Source of the DNA: UBA6059 sp040222235
GTDB lineage: Bacteria; Bacteroidota; Bacteroidia; Cytophagales; Cyclobacteriaceae
Reading direction: 5' to 3'
DNA length: 64,000 bases
NCBI GenBank assembly: GCA_040222235.1
Contig: JAVKDO010000012.1
Coordinates: 1-64,000, forward strand
Shown: positions 34,071 to 44,212 of the stretch, piece after piece
Position numbering within the stretch: position 1 is the first letter of the stretch
How the letters are laid out: each line of letters opens with the position of its first letter
The notes under the pieces: model-generated
What the model was told of the DNA's origin: nothing
The model's database searches: none
What the model saw: the letters and a program-made list of their open reading frames with translations, nothing else
Translations under genes and position numbers: made by a program

Positions 34071-37000
34071 TAAAACTGTAATTCTCTTCTGTGCTCAATC
34101 ATTGCTGGTTCTACTTCCTCGTTGGTAGGTTTTGTCCTATCTCCATAGAAAACAATTCTTGCCGCTCTGTAGAAGAATACACGTATATCGTTAAATACCA
34201 GAATAAAGACAGGGAAGAATGATAAGATAAAAAACGTACCTAGTAATACACCCCATGCTAGTGAGATCGCCATTGGAATGATAAACTGTGCTTGAAAACT
34301 CGTCTCCAATATCAGTGGATAAAGACCTGCTACTGTCGTCAAAGAAGTTAAAATAATCGCTCGATATCTCGCAACCCCAGCTTCAAAAGCAGCTTCTTTG
34401 ATCGCAAGACCAGCTTTGATATTTCTATTAAATCGATCGAGCATAACTACAGCATCGTTGATGATCACTCCTGACAAGGCCAGGATACCATACCCACTAA
34501 TGGAGTAGTAAAATGTGGCCCCTTCTACCCAGTGTCCAAACATAGCACATATCACCCCTATCGGAATCAATGAGAAAATCAACATGGTCTGATAAAGTGA
34601 TCTAAAGTTGAGCGTGATAACCAGCACCAAGAGAATGAGAATGATAGGTCCCACTTGCATTAGCGAGCCAAACTCTCTAGCTCCTCGGCTCGACTGCCCT
34701 TCGTAGGTGAAGTCCAACCCAGGATATTTCAATAAAAGAGGCGGCATTACGTCTGTAGAAATCTTCTCTAAGACATCAGGTAAGCTTTGGGTCTTAGACG
34801 CTAAATCTGCTGTAACCCGTATCTCCCTTTTGCCATTAAAGTGATTGATAGAGATGACACCACGACCGATCTCATAGTCAGCGATCTCAGTCAATGGATA
34901 CTCTGCACCATCACTCATCTTCATCTTCATGGACTCTAGCTGCGTGATACTGAGTCGGTCCTCTTCAGGGTACCTCACCCATACTTTCACCTCATCTGTT
35001 CCTATTTGCAGCCTCTGAACCTCTTCACCAAAGAAGCCTTGTCTGATCTGCTTGGTAATATCCTGCTGTGTTAAGCCAAGTAGATATGCGAGTGGTTTGA
35101 GTTTCAACTCGATCTCTCTTTGCCCAATCGAGGCATTATCAGTAACATCCTTGATAGCACTGATCTCACCCAGCCTATCCTTTAGCTCGACCTTGGCCGC
35201 ATCCAATTCATCTATGTCAGAACTCTTTAGAGAGATCGAGACCGGCTTACCGAAGTAGTTAACACTACCAATGGTGAACTGTTCGGCTTCTGGTACAGGC
35301 CCGATTTTTTTACGTATTTTCTCAGAAATCTCAAAAGCGGAAATATTCTTCTCATCTAGTTTCTCGAAGTTGATACCTAGATTTCCTAGGTGGCTTCCCA
35401 CCTGTCGACTTGAAGATGCCCCGACGCTAAGGTCTATTTTAGAAATGACTGAGTCTTGGAACCCGTATTCCTGTTGTATTTCTCTATGAGCAGACCACAC
35501 TGAGTCCTGGAAAGCTCTAAGATAAGTTTCGGTTACGTTCTCCCTTGTCCCTGGCTTCAACTTAAGGTCGACCTTAATATCATCTGCTGGAGGAACAGGA
35601 AAGAAACTAGAATTGATAAACCCTCCTCTGAACATACCAATTACAACAAAGAAAAAAATCAACGGAAAGCTGAACGACACCCATTTCCAGTCAATCAAAA
35701 AGCGCAGCATTTTTGCGTAAAGCTTGTTGCGCAACCACTCAATGATGCCCTCCATAAAATTTCTAAATCTCGCATAGACTCCCTTCGTATTCGTCCTACG
35801 AGAAAGAATCCTTTCACTCGCAAGGTGAGCAGGAAGTATAAAGAAGGCCTCCACCATCGAGAAGGCTAGACAGGCAATCACCACTATCGCCATCTCACTT
35901 GTGAAACCATTATTGTCAAGGAAAAGCAGTGGCAGGAAGGCAATCATCGTGGTGGTCACAGATGTGAATACAGACGGCACCATCTCTAAAGTACCTTCTA
36001 TCGCTGCAGTCTTGGCATCTGAACCTTTTTCGAAATGCGTATAGATGTTTTCGGCGATTACGATACCATCATCCACAAGAATACCTACCACCAGGAGCAT
36101 GCCGAATAATGACAGCATATTGATGGTAATACCCGCCATGTCGCCTACAATGAACATAGCAAGGAATGAGAGTGGGATTCCGAAAGCCACCCAAAAAGAC
36201 AGTCGTAGTGAAAGGAATAGCCCAAGCGTCAACAGCACTAGAAACAGACCTATACCAAAGTTGCTGGCCAGTAGCTCCAAGCGCTCACTCAATATGTCGT
36301 TGAAGTTGAAATAAGTGAACAGTTCAACATTCGAGTTTTTACCATTAAACTCTTCAACATATTCTCCGATATAGCTACTTATAGTTGTGATGTCCTCTTC
36401 AGGGAGCTTTGAAACAATAATACTCACTGCACGCTCATTATTGGAGTATACCTTGTTAGGTACATCCGCGAACTTCATCTGCACATCAGCAATATCTTTC
36501 AACAAAATCTTGGTGCCGTCTGGATTAGCGCGAACTATGATCTCTTCTATGATGGATGGATCAAACTCCTTCGAGTTAGCCCGAATCTTTATCTCTTCAT
36601 TGCTCGTTTTGATCGAGCCTCCAGAAATATCCCTATTGTTGAATCTCACTGCATTCGCTACTGCGTCGAAAGTGACACCATAGCGCCTGAGATCCTCCTC
36701 CAGCACCTCGATAGAGATCTCCAATTCTGGAAAACCAGACAGTCGTACTTGTGATATCTTACCAGAATTTAGCAAGTCATTTTCCACTCGCTCTGCCGCT
36801 TTTTTGAGATCCATCAAGGAGACATCTCCCTTCACACCCATGAACATTGCAACGCTGGTCGTCTTCTGTTTGAATACGACAGGTTTTTCTGCACTTACAG
36901 GAAATGAGTTGATCCTGTCAACCGCGTTCTTAACCTCAGTTGTCACCTCGTCTAGCTCATAGTCTCCAAGGGTCTGCACAGTGATGCTGGCAGAGTTCTC

Positions 37001-37261
37001 AGAAGAAACCGACGTAACTTCCTCAATACCTACGATACCCTTGATCGCCTCTTCTATCTTGATGGTCACTCCCTCCTCTACTTCCTCTGGCGAAGCACCG
37101 GGATAAACCACGCTAATTGTGATGTTTCGGGGATCGCGCTCTGGGAAGAATGACTTCTTCAATCCAAAAAAGTAGCTTAGCAAACCGATGACCATTACGG
37201 TCGCGATGATTGCGTTAGCCCAAATCGGATACTTTACGAAAAACGTTACTAGTGATCTCAT
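34070..37261 (-). CDS. RND efflux transporter, inner-membrane permease
   Basis: 1063 residues, the usual RND length, with twelve predicted helices and two large periplasmic loops. The proton-relay Asp pair lies in VGILVDDGIVIAENIY in TM4; the second half has SGVIINDAVVMLDRFNR. N-terminus FVKYPIWANAIIATVMVIG is typical of AcrB/MexB-like pumps of the HAE-type group. Drug or metabolite substrate unknown. It lies 5 bp after the adaptor gene. Confidence 0.95.
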   Translation of the reverse strand: MRSLVTFFVKYPIWANAIIATVMVIGLLSYFFGLKKSFFPERDPRNITISVVYPGASPEEVEEGVTIKIEEAIKGIVGIEEVTSVSSENSASITVQTLGDYELDEVTTEVKNAVDRINSFPVSAEKPVVFKQKTTSVAMFMGVKGDVSLMDLKKAAERVENDLLNSGKISQVRLSGFPELEISIEVLEEDLRRYGVTFDAVANAVRFNNRDISGGSIKTSNEEIKIRANSKEFDPSIIEEIIVRANPDGTKILLKDIADVQMKFADVPNKVYSNNERAVSIIVSKLPEEDITTISSYIGEYVEEFNGKNSNVELFTYFNFNDILSERLELLASNFGIGLFLVLLTLGLFLSLRLSFWVAFGIPLSFLAMFIVGDMAGITINMLSLFGMLLVVGILVDDGIVIAENIYTHFEKGSDAKTAAIEGTLEMVPSVFTSVTTTMIAFLPLLFLDNNGFTSEMAIVVIACLAFSMVEAFFILPAHLASERILSRRTNTKGVYARFRNFMEGIIEWLRNKLYAKMLRFLIDWKWVSFSFPLIFFFVVIGMFRGGFINSSFFPVPPADDIKVDLKLKPGTRENVTETYLRAFQDSVWSAHREIQQEYGFQDSVISKIDLSVGASSSRQVGSHLGNLGINFEKLDEKNISAFEISEKIRKKIGPVPEAEQFTIGSVNYFGKPVSISLKSSDIDELDAAKVELKDRLGEISAIKDVTDNASIGQREIELKLKPLAYLLGLTQQDITKQIRQGFFGEEVQRLQIGTDEVKVWVRYPEEDRLSITQLESMKMKMSDGAEYPLTEIADYEIGRGVISINHFNGKREIRVTADLASKTQSLPDVLEKISTDVMPPLLLKYPGLDFTYEGQSSRGAREFGSLMQVGPIILILLVLVITLNFRSLYQTMLIFSLIPIGVICAMFGHWVEGATFYYSISGYGILALSGVIINDAVVMLDRFNRNIKAGLAIKEAAFEAGVARYRAIILTSLTTVAGLYPLILETSFQAQFIIPMAISLAWGVLLGTFFILSFFPVFILVFNDIRVFFYRAARIVFYGDRTKPTNEEVEPAMIEHRRELQF

Positions 37262-37266
37262 CGAGG

Positions 37267-38385
37267 CTATTTTACAATTTGAACTTTCATATTATTCGAA
37301 GCATTGGAGGGTGCGTCAACGACCATCTTATCACCTTCTTCCAAGCCATTAATGATGGCCATATTACTGGTCACTTTGATAATGTTGACCTTTCGGGTCT
37401 TCAACACACTGTCAGCGACAACAAATACTTCATTCTTATTTCGAATGACGCTCCGCTCGATCTCCATCCCTTCATCTATGACCTTACCAGGAATGACTGC
37501 CTTCAGGTAGAGCCCGTCATATACTTCCGTAGCGTCATCATCGATACCTATATATACACTGATAGATTGTGTATTGGGATCAATAAAATCGGCCTTGCGC
37601 ACGACTTTACCTTTCCAAGATTTAGTAGCATCTTCCTGCATTATCTTGACCTCAGCGCCTATTGTGACGTAGTTGATATCTTTCTGCTGGACGGGCACTT
37701 TGAGTTCTAGTTTATCCGTACGGATGATCGCGGCGATATTTGCCCCAGGATTGACCACAGAGCCTATTTCAAGGTTAACCGAAATAATACTTCCAGTGTA
37801 AGGTGCCACAATGGTATACTTCTTAAGATTTTCCTCCAGACTCTTGATCGAGTAGTATTCCGATAGGATACCCTTGGAAGCAAGAAAAGTCCTTGCCTTA
37901 GAAGGAATCTCAGTAGGTATCGAGGGTAAGTCCTTGTTAAGGTCAATCTTGTTGTAATATGATAACCATAGATCGTAGGTATCTGGAAAATCAATTTTGA
38001 TATCAGGGATGACCGAAGCAAACAAATTCAGGAAGTTAGCCTTACGCGACTGAAGGGTGAGCATTTGCTCATTATTATTGATTCTAGCTAAGACCTGGCC
38101 TTTTCTAAAGTTTTCTCCGGCTTTTAGATTGACACTTCCTTGATCAAGGCGACCGCCAACTTCAGCTACTACATTGATCTGCTGTGAGGAACCCACCCGA
38201 CCGAATACTTCAATTTCCACGGGAGTCTCTTTATAAACCACCTCTTGCACCTTGACATAGTTGACTACTGGTGGCTTAGGTCGCTGTGGTGGAAGCTCCT
38301 TTTTGCTTGCGAGAAAGTTGCTGAAAAAAAATGCCCCGACCAGCAGTATAGGCACGAGGATAAAAGCAATCGCTTTTCGGCTCAT
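37267..38385 (-). CDS. Efflux RND periplasmic adaptor (membrane fusion protein)
   Basis: 372 residues: N-terminal anchor or signal helix (AIAFILVPILLVGAFFFSNF), biotinyl-lipoyl halves (VAEVGGRLDQGSVNLKAGENFRKGQVLARI and YTGSIISVNLEIGSVVNPGA), a helical hairpin, and a beta-barrel (VVRKADFIDPNTQSISVYI). It bridges the RND pump and TolC. First gene of the operon; an inverted repeat lies 170 bp upstream. Confidence 0.93.
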   Translation of the reverse strand: MSRKAIAFILVPILLVGAFFFSNFLASKKELPPQRPKPPVVNYVKVQEVVYKETPVEIEVFGRVGSSQQINVVAEVGGRLDQGSVNLKAGENFRKGQVLARINNNEQMLTLQSRKANFLNLFASVIPDIKIDFPDTYDLWLSYYNKIDLNKDLPSIPTEIPSKARTFLASKGILSEYYSIKSLEENLKKYTIVAPYTGSIISVNLEIGSVVNPGANIAAIIRTDKLELKVPVQQKDINYVTIGAEVKIMQEDATKSWKGKVVRKADFIDPNTQSISVYIGIDDDATEVYDGLYLKAVIPGKVIDEGMEIERSVIRNKNEVFVVADSVLKTRKVNIIKVTSNMAIINGLEEGDKMVVDAPSNASNNMKVQIVK

Positions 38386-38554
38386 AGGTGTAATTGGTTT
38401 ATTAGGTATAGGTTCTGTATGATTCCCTTTAATGGCAAAACTTGTGCTTTTGTTTCACAATTTGGCTTTTTTATGACAAATGGGGGAGATTAATCCGTGA
38501 GTTGTCGGAAAACTGCGAGGAGTCGTTATGTTAACAAATGGATATCTCGCCAAG

Positions 38555-38572
38555 TTGTACTTAGTAGTACAA
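38555..38572. promoter_or_regulatory. Inverted repeat upstream of the RND operon
   Basis: TTGTACT-TAGT-AGTACAA, perfect 7-bp arms, about 170 bp before the adaptor start. A smaller hairpin CTTCAG-GCA-CTGAAG follows at 38584-38598. Could be a repressor site; no regulator gene is adjacent. Confidence 0.3.
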
Positions 38573-38666
38573 TGCGCTAAATACTTCAGGCACTGAAGCT
38601 ATCGACTCAATGACTTGTGCCAAAGGCTTTGATGAGCTTCATGTGTCTTAGATTCATTCCAAAGGA

Positions 38667-39767
38667 CTACCCGATCACTTCGCTATAAATCCTATGTAGG
38701 TTCTTGCCCATGATCTTATCCATCTGATCTTGGGTATAACCTCGCTTGACTAACCCGTCATAGATCACATTCATGCGACTGGGGCCATTCAATTTCTCCA
38801 AGTACAATGGCCAGTAATCAGGCTTGAATTGAGCTCCTTCCTCTTTGAGTAGTATCAATATCTCTTCCTCCGTATCCGGAATCACCCTATGATCGCGATC
38901 ACTACCGATACACACCGCTTCTATGCCGGCGACTTTTACCGCATGATCGATATGATCGAAGTAGACTTCTGTATTGTTAGTTTTCTTCTCTGTCATAAAA
39001 ATCCGAATCTGAGTCAACCCAACCACACCGCCTTTATCGGCTAATAGCTTGAGATTTTCATCCGTAGTATTACGATCATGATCAAATAATGTCTTGCAGC
39101 AGGTATGTGAGATAATAACTGGTTTTTTGGAATGCTCGATGGTCTCCTTCATGGTGAGCATACCTGCATGTGATAGATCGATCAACATGCCCATCTCATT
39201 CATCTTGGCAATCATGTCCAGACCATAGGTAGACAAACCGGCATCCGTACGCTCATAGCAGCCATCCCCCACATAATTGCGGTAGTTGTAAGTCAGCTGC
39301 ACACTCCTCAGCCCTAGGTTGTAGAAGAAGTCCAGCCGATCCAAGTCCTTCTCGATAGGCGCAGAATTTTGAATCAAATAGAAGATGGCCAGCTTGCCTT
39401 CTTTCTTGGCCCTCTCGAAATCTCCCATGCTTTTGCATTTCACGAAAAAGTCTGGGTTATCATCAAAATAACGATCATAGTTGGCCAGGTCTTCCAGCAG
39501 GGTATGGAAGCCTTCCTCACCGTAGATCTTAGGATCAGTCAGTGTAATGGTCACGCTATTGGTACCACTAGCAAGGATTTTCTTGATGAGGTCAGGCGTA
39601 TAAATAGTCCTAATTTCACCCATGGCATCCATGATAAGACTCGGCTTGTCCACACGCAGCGCGAAAGGCATTGCCGGTAGGCCATGACCTACTAGCAGTG
39701 CTCCAGTCAGCATGGACGACTGTTTGATAAAACTTCTTCTAGAATCGGTGGGGTTGATGCTCTTCAT
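38667..39767 (-). CDS. M19 (membrane dipeptidase-like) protein with altered metal site
   Basis: 366 residues. A twin-arginine signal (SRRSFIKQSS then a hydrophobic stretch to about 35) sends it to the periplasm as a folded protein. The fold follows the M19 renal-dipeptidase family: LIDLSHAG (H200), ISHTCC (H221) and CIGSDRDHR. But the expected HxD near the N-terminus reads M49-G-E51 in MDAMGEI, and the bridging Glu aligns with Q133 in LIQNS. Three of five metal ligands thus differ, so dipeptidase activity is doubtful; another substrate, or a scaffold role, is possible. Confidence 0.8.
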   Translation of the reverse strand: MKSINPTDSRRSFIKQSSMLTGALLVGHGLPAMPFALRVDKPSLIMDAMGEIRTIYTPDLIKKILASGTNSVTITLTDPKIYGEEGFHTLLEDLANYDRYFDDNPDFFVKCKSMGDFERAKKEGKLAIFYLIQNSAPIEKDLDRLDFFYNLGLRSVQLTYNYRNYVGDGCYERTDAGLSTYGLDMIAKMNEMGMLIDLSHAGMLTMKETIEHSKKPVIISHTCCKTLFDHDRNTTDENLKLLADKGGVVGLTQIRIFMTEKKTNNTEVYFDHIDHAVKVAGIEAVCIGSDRDHRVIPDTEEEILILLKEEGAQFKPDYWPLYLEKLNGPSRMNVIYDGLVKRGYTQDQMDKIMGKNLHRIYSEVIG

Positions 39768-39874
39768 GATTGAGTATTTCTAATTAAGCTACACAAAATC
39801 CTAAAAAAGAAGAAGGCTAGTTCTATGACTGGTGCATCTGACTGAAGTGACTGGGAATTCTATAAATTTCTGTC

Positions 39875-40438
39875 ATGAACAATCTACTGTCAGAGATAAG
39901 AGGCTGCACGGTCTGTGAGGCTAATTTGGAACATGGCTGCAATCCTGTCCTTGCAGCTCATCAAAAGAGCAAATTGGTCATCATAGGACAAGCGCCGGGA
40001 AGTGTAGTACACAAGACAGGAATTCCGTGGGATGATAAGAGTGGTGAACGCTTGCGGGACTGGCTTCAGGTCGATGAAGAGACATTCTACGATCCAAAGG
40101 CAGTCGCTTTGATCCCGATGGGCTTTTGCTATCCTGGGAAGGGTAAGTCTGGTGATCTTCCTCCGAGACCAGAATGCGCACCTCTCTGGCACAGGCAATT
40201 ACTTGACCAAATGAAGTCTGTTCAACTGACCCTGCTCATCGGTGACTATGCGCAACAGTATTATTTGGGTGCGGCAAAAAAGAAGACACTTACTGAGACG
40301 GTCAAAAACTTTGAAGCCTATCTCCCCTACTATTTCGTATTACCACACCCGTCTCCACGCAATAACATCTGGCTCAAGAAGAATGAGTGGTTTGAAAAGG
40401 AAGTACTCCCTGAGCTTCATAAGAGAGTCCTGATTTAG
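39875..40438 (+). CDS. Uracil-DNA glycosylase family protein
   Basis: 187 residues. Two Cys in RGCTVCEANLEHGCNPV resemble the Fe-S ligands of family 4/5 glycosylases, motif IIGQAPGSVVHKTGIPWDD is the UDG motif A and water-activating loop, and VLPHPSPRN is motif B with the catalytic-site His. It should excise uracil or other damaged bases from DNA in the cytoplasm. Monocistronic as far as seen. Confidence 0.88.
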   Translation: MNNLLSEIRGCTVCEANLEHGCNPVLAAHQKSKLVIIGQAPGSVVHKTGIPWDDKSGERLRDWLQVDEETFYDPKAVALIPMGFCYPGKGKSGDLPPRPECAPLWHRQLLDQMKSVQLTLLIGDYAQQYYLGAAKKKTLTETVKNFEAYLPYYFVLPHPSPRNNIWLKKNEWFEKEVLPELHKRVLI

Positions 40439-40493
40439 TTCAGGGTTGATCAAAGGGACAATTGTTATCTTACGTATTCAAATGATATGAGCC

Positions 40494-40967
40494 ATGAGGA
40501 TTTCTTTTTTACTCGTTTTTGTTTTTTGTTTCACTACTGGTCAAGCTCAAGAGTATCTGAGTCTAGATAGCTTTACGGGCCAGTGGGAAGGTACGGGTGA
40601 ACTCTTCGGGCAAGAAGCCCAATACAAAATGTCCTGGGAAGAAGTGCTAGAAGGTCAGTACATAAAACTTACCTTCAGCAACGAGATCATCTCTAATGGG
40701 CAAGGCATTAGAGCAGAAGCTTATTATCAGTCTATCGGAGAACATGATGTCATCGGCAAATGGTTTGACAATCGCGGCTACTTTGTGGAGATCGAGGGTA
40801 CGCTTAGTGAAAACTCACTAACCAACCACTGGGTGAATGAGCATGAGCAGGGTAAAACGATCTATACGCTGACCAGCCCAACGACCATCTACGTAGAAGA
40901 TTTTGTCTGGAAAAGCAAGGAGTACGTCACTTTTGGTAAGGCCCAGTATTCCAAACTCGATGAGTAG
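40494..40967 (+). CDS. Small secreted protein of unknown function (DUF1579-like)
   Basis: 157 residues with a signal peptide (MRISFLLVFVFCFTTGQAQ) and a beta-rich lipocalin-like domain: FTGQWEGTGELFGQEAQYKMSW and GIRAEAYYQSIGEHDVIGKWFDNRGYFVEIEG, reminiscent of DUF1579 proteins. A degenerate copy of its C-terminus persists at 46876-46990, showing past duplication. Ligand unknown. Confidence 0.7.
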   Translation: MRISFLLVFVFCFTTGQAQEYLSLDSFTGQWEGTGELFGQEAQYKMSWEEVLEGQYIKLTFSNEIISNGQGIRAEAYYQSIGEHDVIGKWFDNRGYFVEIEGTLSENSLTNHWVNEHEQGKTIYTLTSPTTIYVEDFVWKSKEYVTFGKAQYSKLDE

Positions 40968-41231
40968 GGTTGAAGAAACTGATCCTATTCTATGTTCTTT
41001 AGACGTTTTAGACTGGTTCACTGAGTCAAAATCTAATATCGCCCACTGGAAAGTAAGACAAAGACGCTTGCCAGATAACTTTCATAATACCCTTTCTATA
41101 GCTATGACCATTCCATGAGATCAAGTTTTTTGATCACAATATTGACATTTTCACTACTCAATATCTATCCGATTTTTATGGAAACACTTTTACAAGACTT
41201 CCTTTAATACTCTGATAACAGTGAATTCCTC

Positions 41232-43379
41232 CTAATTTTCGGGCAAGCTAATTGTTAATGAGTTTAACTTGCTTCCATCATACCGAAAACTGAAACGGTA
41301 TCCCTTGTAATTTTCAATTACACTCGCATCCTCAATATTTGTCCATGCATCGGTTGGAAATAGCTTTCTGACTTTTCCTTTACTCAGATTTTGAGTTAAT
41401 CCTAAAGGTGCATCTTGCAATTGACCCTTCTTAAATTCTATTGACTTAATAATTCTCAAATCTTCGAAAATTGAATCAATACGATAGGTAATAATTGTAT
41501 TTTCAAAATCTAATGAGCCAAAATTCTTCATGAACGGATTGTCTGTGTGATTTCCGAGTTTAGCAATTAGTATACGGGCACATTCCCCTTCTATTGGTCG
41601 ATTAATCGCACTTAACGTTTCTCCGCCAGTTACATTGGCTACAGCAGGATTGATTGCATTACTTAAATCCAGTTTTAAAGAATGAATGTATTCAGTACGA
41701 TCGAAAACAAGACTCAAATTATCTGGTTTACATGCTTTCTGAAATTTCATTTCAAATCGATTATATTCTTTTACTTCATTTACAGAAGGTAAATTGTGGG
41801 AGGTAGAATTGAACTTCTCTATGGCTGTTTCCCAATCATCTGTTATACCAGTATCTGCGAAATGATCAACATAAAAAGAGATCATTTCTCCTTTTTCGTT
41901 AAATTCAAAATCGACTCGAATGTCCTTATTTATTGATAACCGTAGCTTATTTTCTCCATTGGGCTTGGCACTTCCTTTCAGCTCATCAAATTTTTGATTG
42001 AAGCTATAACCCAAGGGTAATTCCCCTTTATAATTTGAATCTAGCTCTATGGCTGTTATCTTTTTTATATACTTCTTTTTACGTTTTACCTTATCTGTAT
42101 AGACAGTGATGCCAAATGGTTTTACCTCGACCCAATGGTCAGAATCATAACTCCCAGGTGCCAAAAATGATCTCAAATAATTCAATAATTCATCTGCCTG
42201 AAGATTTAATTCATCTTTTTCAATATACCACAGCCAATTATTTCCCTTCAAATTAGAAAATGCGGAGGGAAAAATATTTTTTTCCTGCTTTTCAGTATTA
42301 GCCAAATTAGGAGGTATCACTTCAAACACCACTTCATTCGTCCCAGCAAAAGTGTAGATATGAAAAACAGGCCATTTGTTTACTTTTCTAAAGTCATTGG
42401 CATCATCCTTATGATAATAGAATATTTCACCACGTTCCTCTTCAAAGCTATTTTCCTCGAAACGTGATTGATAGGCTTCAAATATTTTGTAATTCTTTTG
42501 GCTCTGAGGAACTAAGCAGTCAGATAAAAGTTGATCCAATGTTGCATTTAATCCATTGAAATAAGAGAATTTGAAATATTGCTCATTTGTACAATACGTA
42601 TTAATTCTTCTACCCTCACCATTCACTTCCTCATACTTAGTTTCAGTCCCATGTAATCCTAGATACTCATATCCCTTAATAAGGCCCTGAGAGATATTGA
42701 AAATAACATCCAGGTAGTGATACATTTTATCTATATCCAATAATTTATCAAGCCTTTCTTTTTCATTCATCCCTTCTTCAAGGTTATAGATAATCAAATT
42801 ATCAGGTCTCCAGAAGTTTTTAGTATTGTTCCAACCATCCCTCCAGGTGATGAATATGCGGCTAAGTTCTTGGTCTCTGAAATTAACCAGCACATTCAAA
42901 TTTGGAAATCCAGGAAGCTGTAAAAGATTTCCTACAATATACCCTTCTGGGTTCGCCTCTGCGCTTATCCCCATGGCTGGCCATATTTCCTTGACTTCTG
43001 TTTGGGTCATTCCCCATTTTAAACCAAGAGGTAATTGATTGACATAAGGTGTTAAATTGTCAGGGAGCCTGTTTTCCTTTGCATTTAGATTAAATCGGAT
43101 AACTTCCTTAGGACTATAAAATCTAAATCCAGCTATACGATAGCTAATAAACTTATGGCTAATTGGATTTATCCTATCCATAATATTGATCAATACCCCT
43201 TGTCCATTATCAACAAAACGTTCACCAGGCTTTTGCGACTTGTAAGCTGTTCCAGATATATAACTATATTCTTGACCTATTTTATTAAACCACAGGTCGC
43301 CGCTTGTATGTGGCAGTTGGGCAAAAGATGTGCCTATAAACACTAATATCAGAAAGGATGTCAATGCCATTTTTTTCAT
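41232..43379 (-). CDS. Secreted protein with a threefold PLG-type repeat, unknown function
   Basis: 715 residues; signal peptide ends TSFA. Unrecognised overall. Within it a module recurs: LPLGLKWGMTQTEVKEIWP (from 116), LPLGYSFNQKFDELKG (about 451) and APLGLTQNLSKGKVRKLFP (from 657), each followed by 25-45 residues ending in a beta-strand pair (LVNFRDQELSRIFI, VDFEFNEKGEMISF, FSFRYDGSKLNSLTI). This is visible internal repetition, seen by eye. First in a minus-strand run of secreted genes, no obvious operon partner. Confidence 0.6.
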   Translation of the reverse strand: MKKMALTSFLILVFIGTSFAQLPHTSGDLWFNKIGQEYSYISGTAYKSQKPGERFVDNGQGVLINIMDRINPISHKFISYRIAGFRFYSPKEVIRFNLNAKENRLPDNLTPYVNQLPLGLKWGMTQTEVKEIWPAMGISAEANPEGYIVGNLLQLPGFPNLNVLVNFRDQELSRIFITWRDGWNNTKNFWRPDNLIIYNLEEGMNEKERLDKLLDIDKMYHYLDVIFNISQGLIKGYEYLGLHGTETKYEEVNGEGRRINTYCTNEQYFKFSYFNGLNATLDQLLSDCLVPQSQKNYKIFEAYQSRFEENSFEEERGEIFYYHKDDANDFRKVNKWPVFHIYTFAGTNEVVFEVIPPNLANTEKQEKNIFPSAFSNLKGNNWLWYIEKDELNLQADELLNYLRSFLAPGSYDSDHWVEVKPFGITVYTDKVKRKKKYIKKITAIELDSNYKGELPLGYSFNQKFDELKGSAKPNGENKLRLSINKDIRVDFEFNEKGEMISFYVDHFADTGITDDWETAIEKFNSTSHNLPSVNEVKEYNRFEMKFQKACKPDNLSLVFDRTEYIHSLKLDLSNAINPAVANVTGGETLSAINRPIEGECARILIAKLGNHTDNPFMKNFGSLDFENTIITYRIDSIFEDLRIIKSIEFKKGQLQDAPLGLTQNLSKGKVRKLFPTDAWTNIEDASVIENYKGYRFSFRYDGSKLNSLTISLPEN

Positions 43380-43400
43380 GCCTTTTATATTACATTCTGA

Positions 43401-44081
43401 TTATCGATATTCCCTGAGCCCAAGTTTCTTTCTCATAATATTGATTCTTCCATTGCTTGATACTTTTCCATTGAGTGGAGAAAGGACTTCTATAAACTGA
43501 GTTTTCACATCAGAATCAATGGAGTCTAAATTTTCAGAAAGCAGTGCGTCAGCCAGCATGTTTTGAGTATAAATGTGATAACTTCCATTATTGGGGTACC
43601 GATCATTCAGTACTCTCAGGATTATGCTTGCACTTTTTTCATTTAGGTTAGTTGAAGTAATCAACCTCTTAAATGGTTCTGATAAATAGAATATATTCTC
43701 GTCTTTACGGTCTACCCAGCCCACAGAGAGCAATTGATCTCGATCCCAGCGATAAAATAGGTCTTGTAATATCGACGCTGAGTCTCCTTTGAGATTCAAT
43801 CCATCAATCAGAAGGTTGATGTGTTTGTCTGTATCAAATTCATTGAGCAAGGTTGTAATTTCCCCTTCCCGATCCTCATTTAGCCCTTTCAAATAGAGCA
43901 TATCGGCTATCATTAGGGTCGTCTCTTTGATTGGTGAAGCAGGAGATAGTTGTTTTGTGATAGAAGCAATAATTTGCTTTCCTTTGGCTATGTCAAGTTC
44001 CTTTTTGACTTCTGATTTACAACCACCAATTAAGCTAAGGAGTACTAAAAGGTTAAGGTTGAAATTCTTTACTACTTTCAT
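43401..44081 (-). CDS. Lipoprotein, paralogue of the 44213-44860 product
   Basis: 226 residues, lipobox LIGGC at residue 21. Helix-rich with EDREGEITTLLNEF, YRWDRDQLL, NDRYPNNGSYHIYTQNMLADALL. It aligns along its full length with the next gene upstream, so they are tandem duplicates of a family I do not know. 21 nt upstream of the 715-residue protein gene. Confidence 0.6.
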   Translation of the reverse strand: MKVVKNFNLNLLVLLSLIGGCKSEVKKELDIAKGKQIIASITKQLSPASPIKETTLMIADMLYLKGLNEDREGEITTLLNEFDTDKHINLLIDGLNLKGDSASILQDLFYRWDRDQLLSVGWVDRKDENIFYLSEPFKRLITSTNLNEKSASIILRVLNDRYPNNGSYHIYTQNMLADALLSENLDSIDSDVKTQFIEVLSPLNGKVSSNGRINIMRKKLGLREYR

Positions 44082-44212
44082 CGAAATGGCATTTTATAAA
44101 AAAATGTGGTTCCTGAGATCATGTGCAAAAGACGGCACTCGTTTTTAATGATTTTAGTCTCATTTATGTTTTTTGCTCATTAGTTCACCCTGTATTGAAT
44201 AGAATAAATATG

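Noticed and set aside
40963..41118. Short frame starting in the stop of the 40494 gene
   Set aside because: 52 residues without a recognisable pattern, and I found no similar sequence elsewhere in the window.
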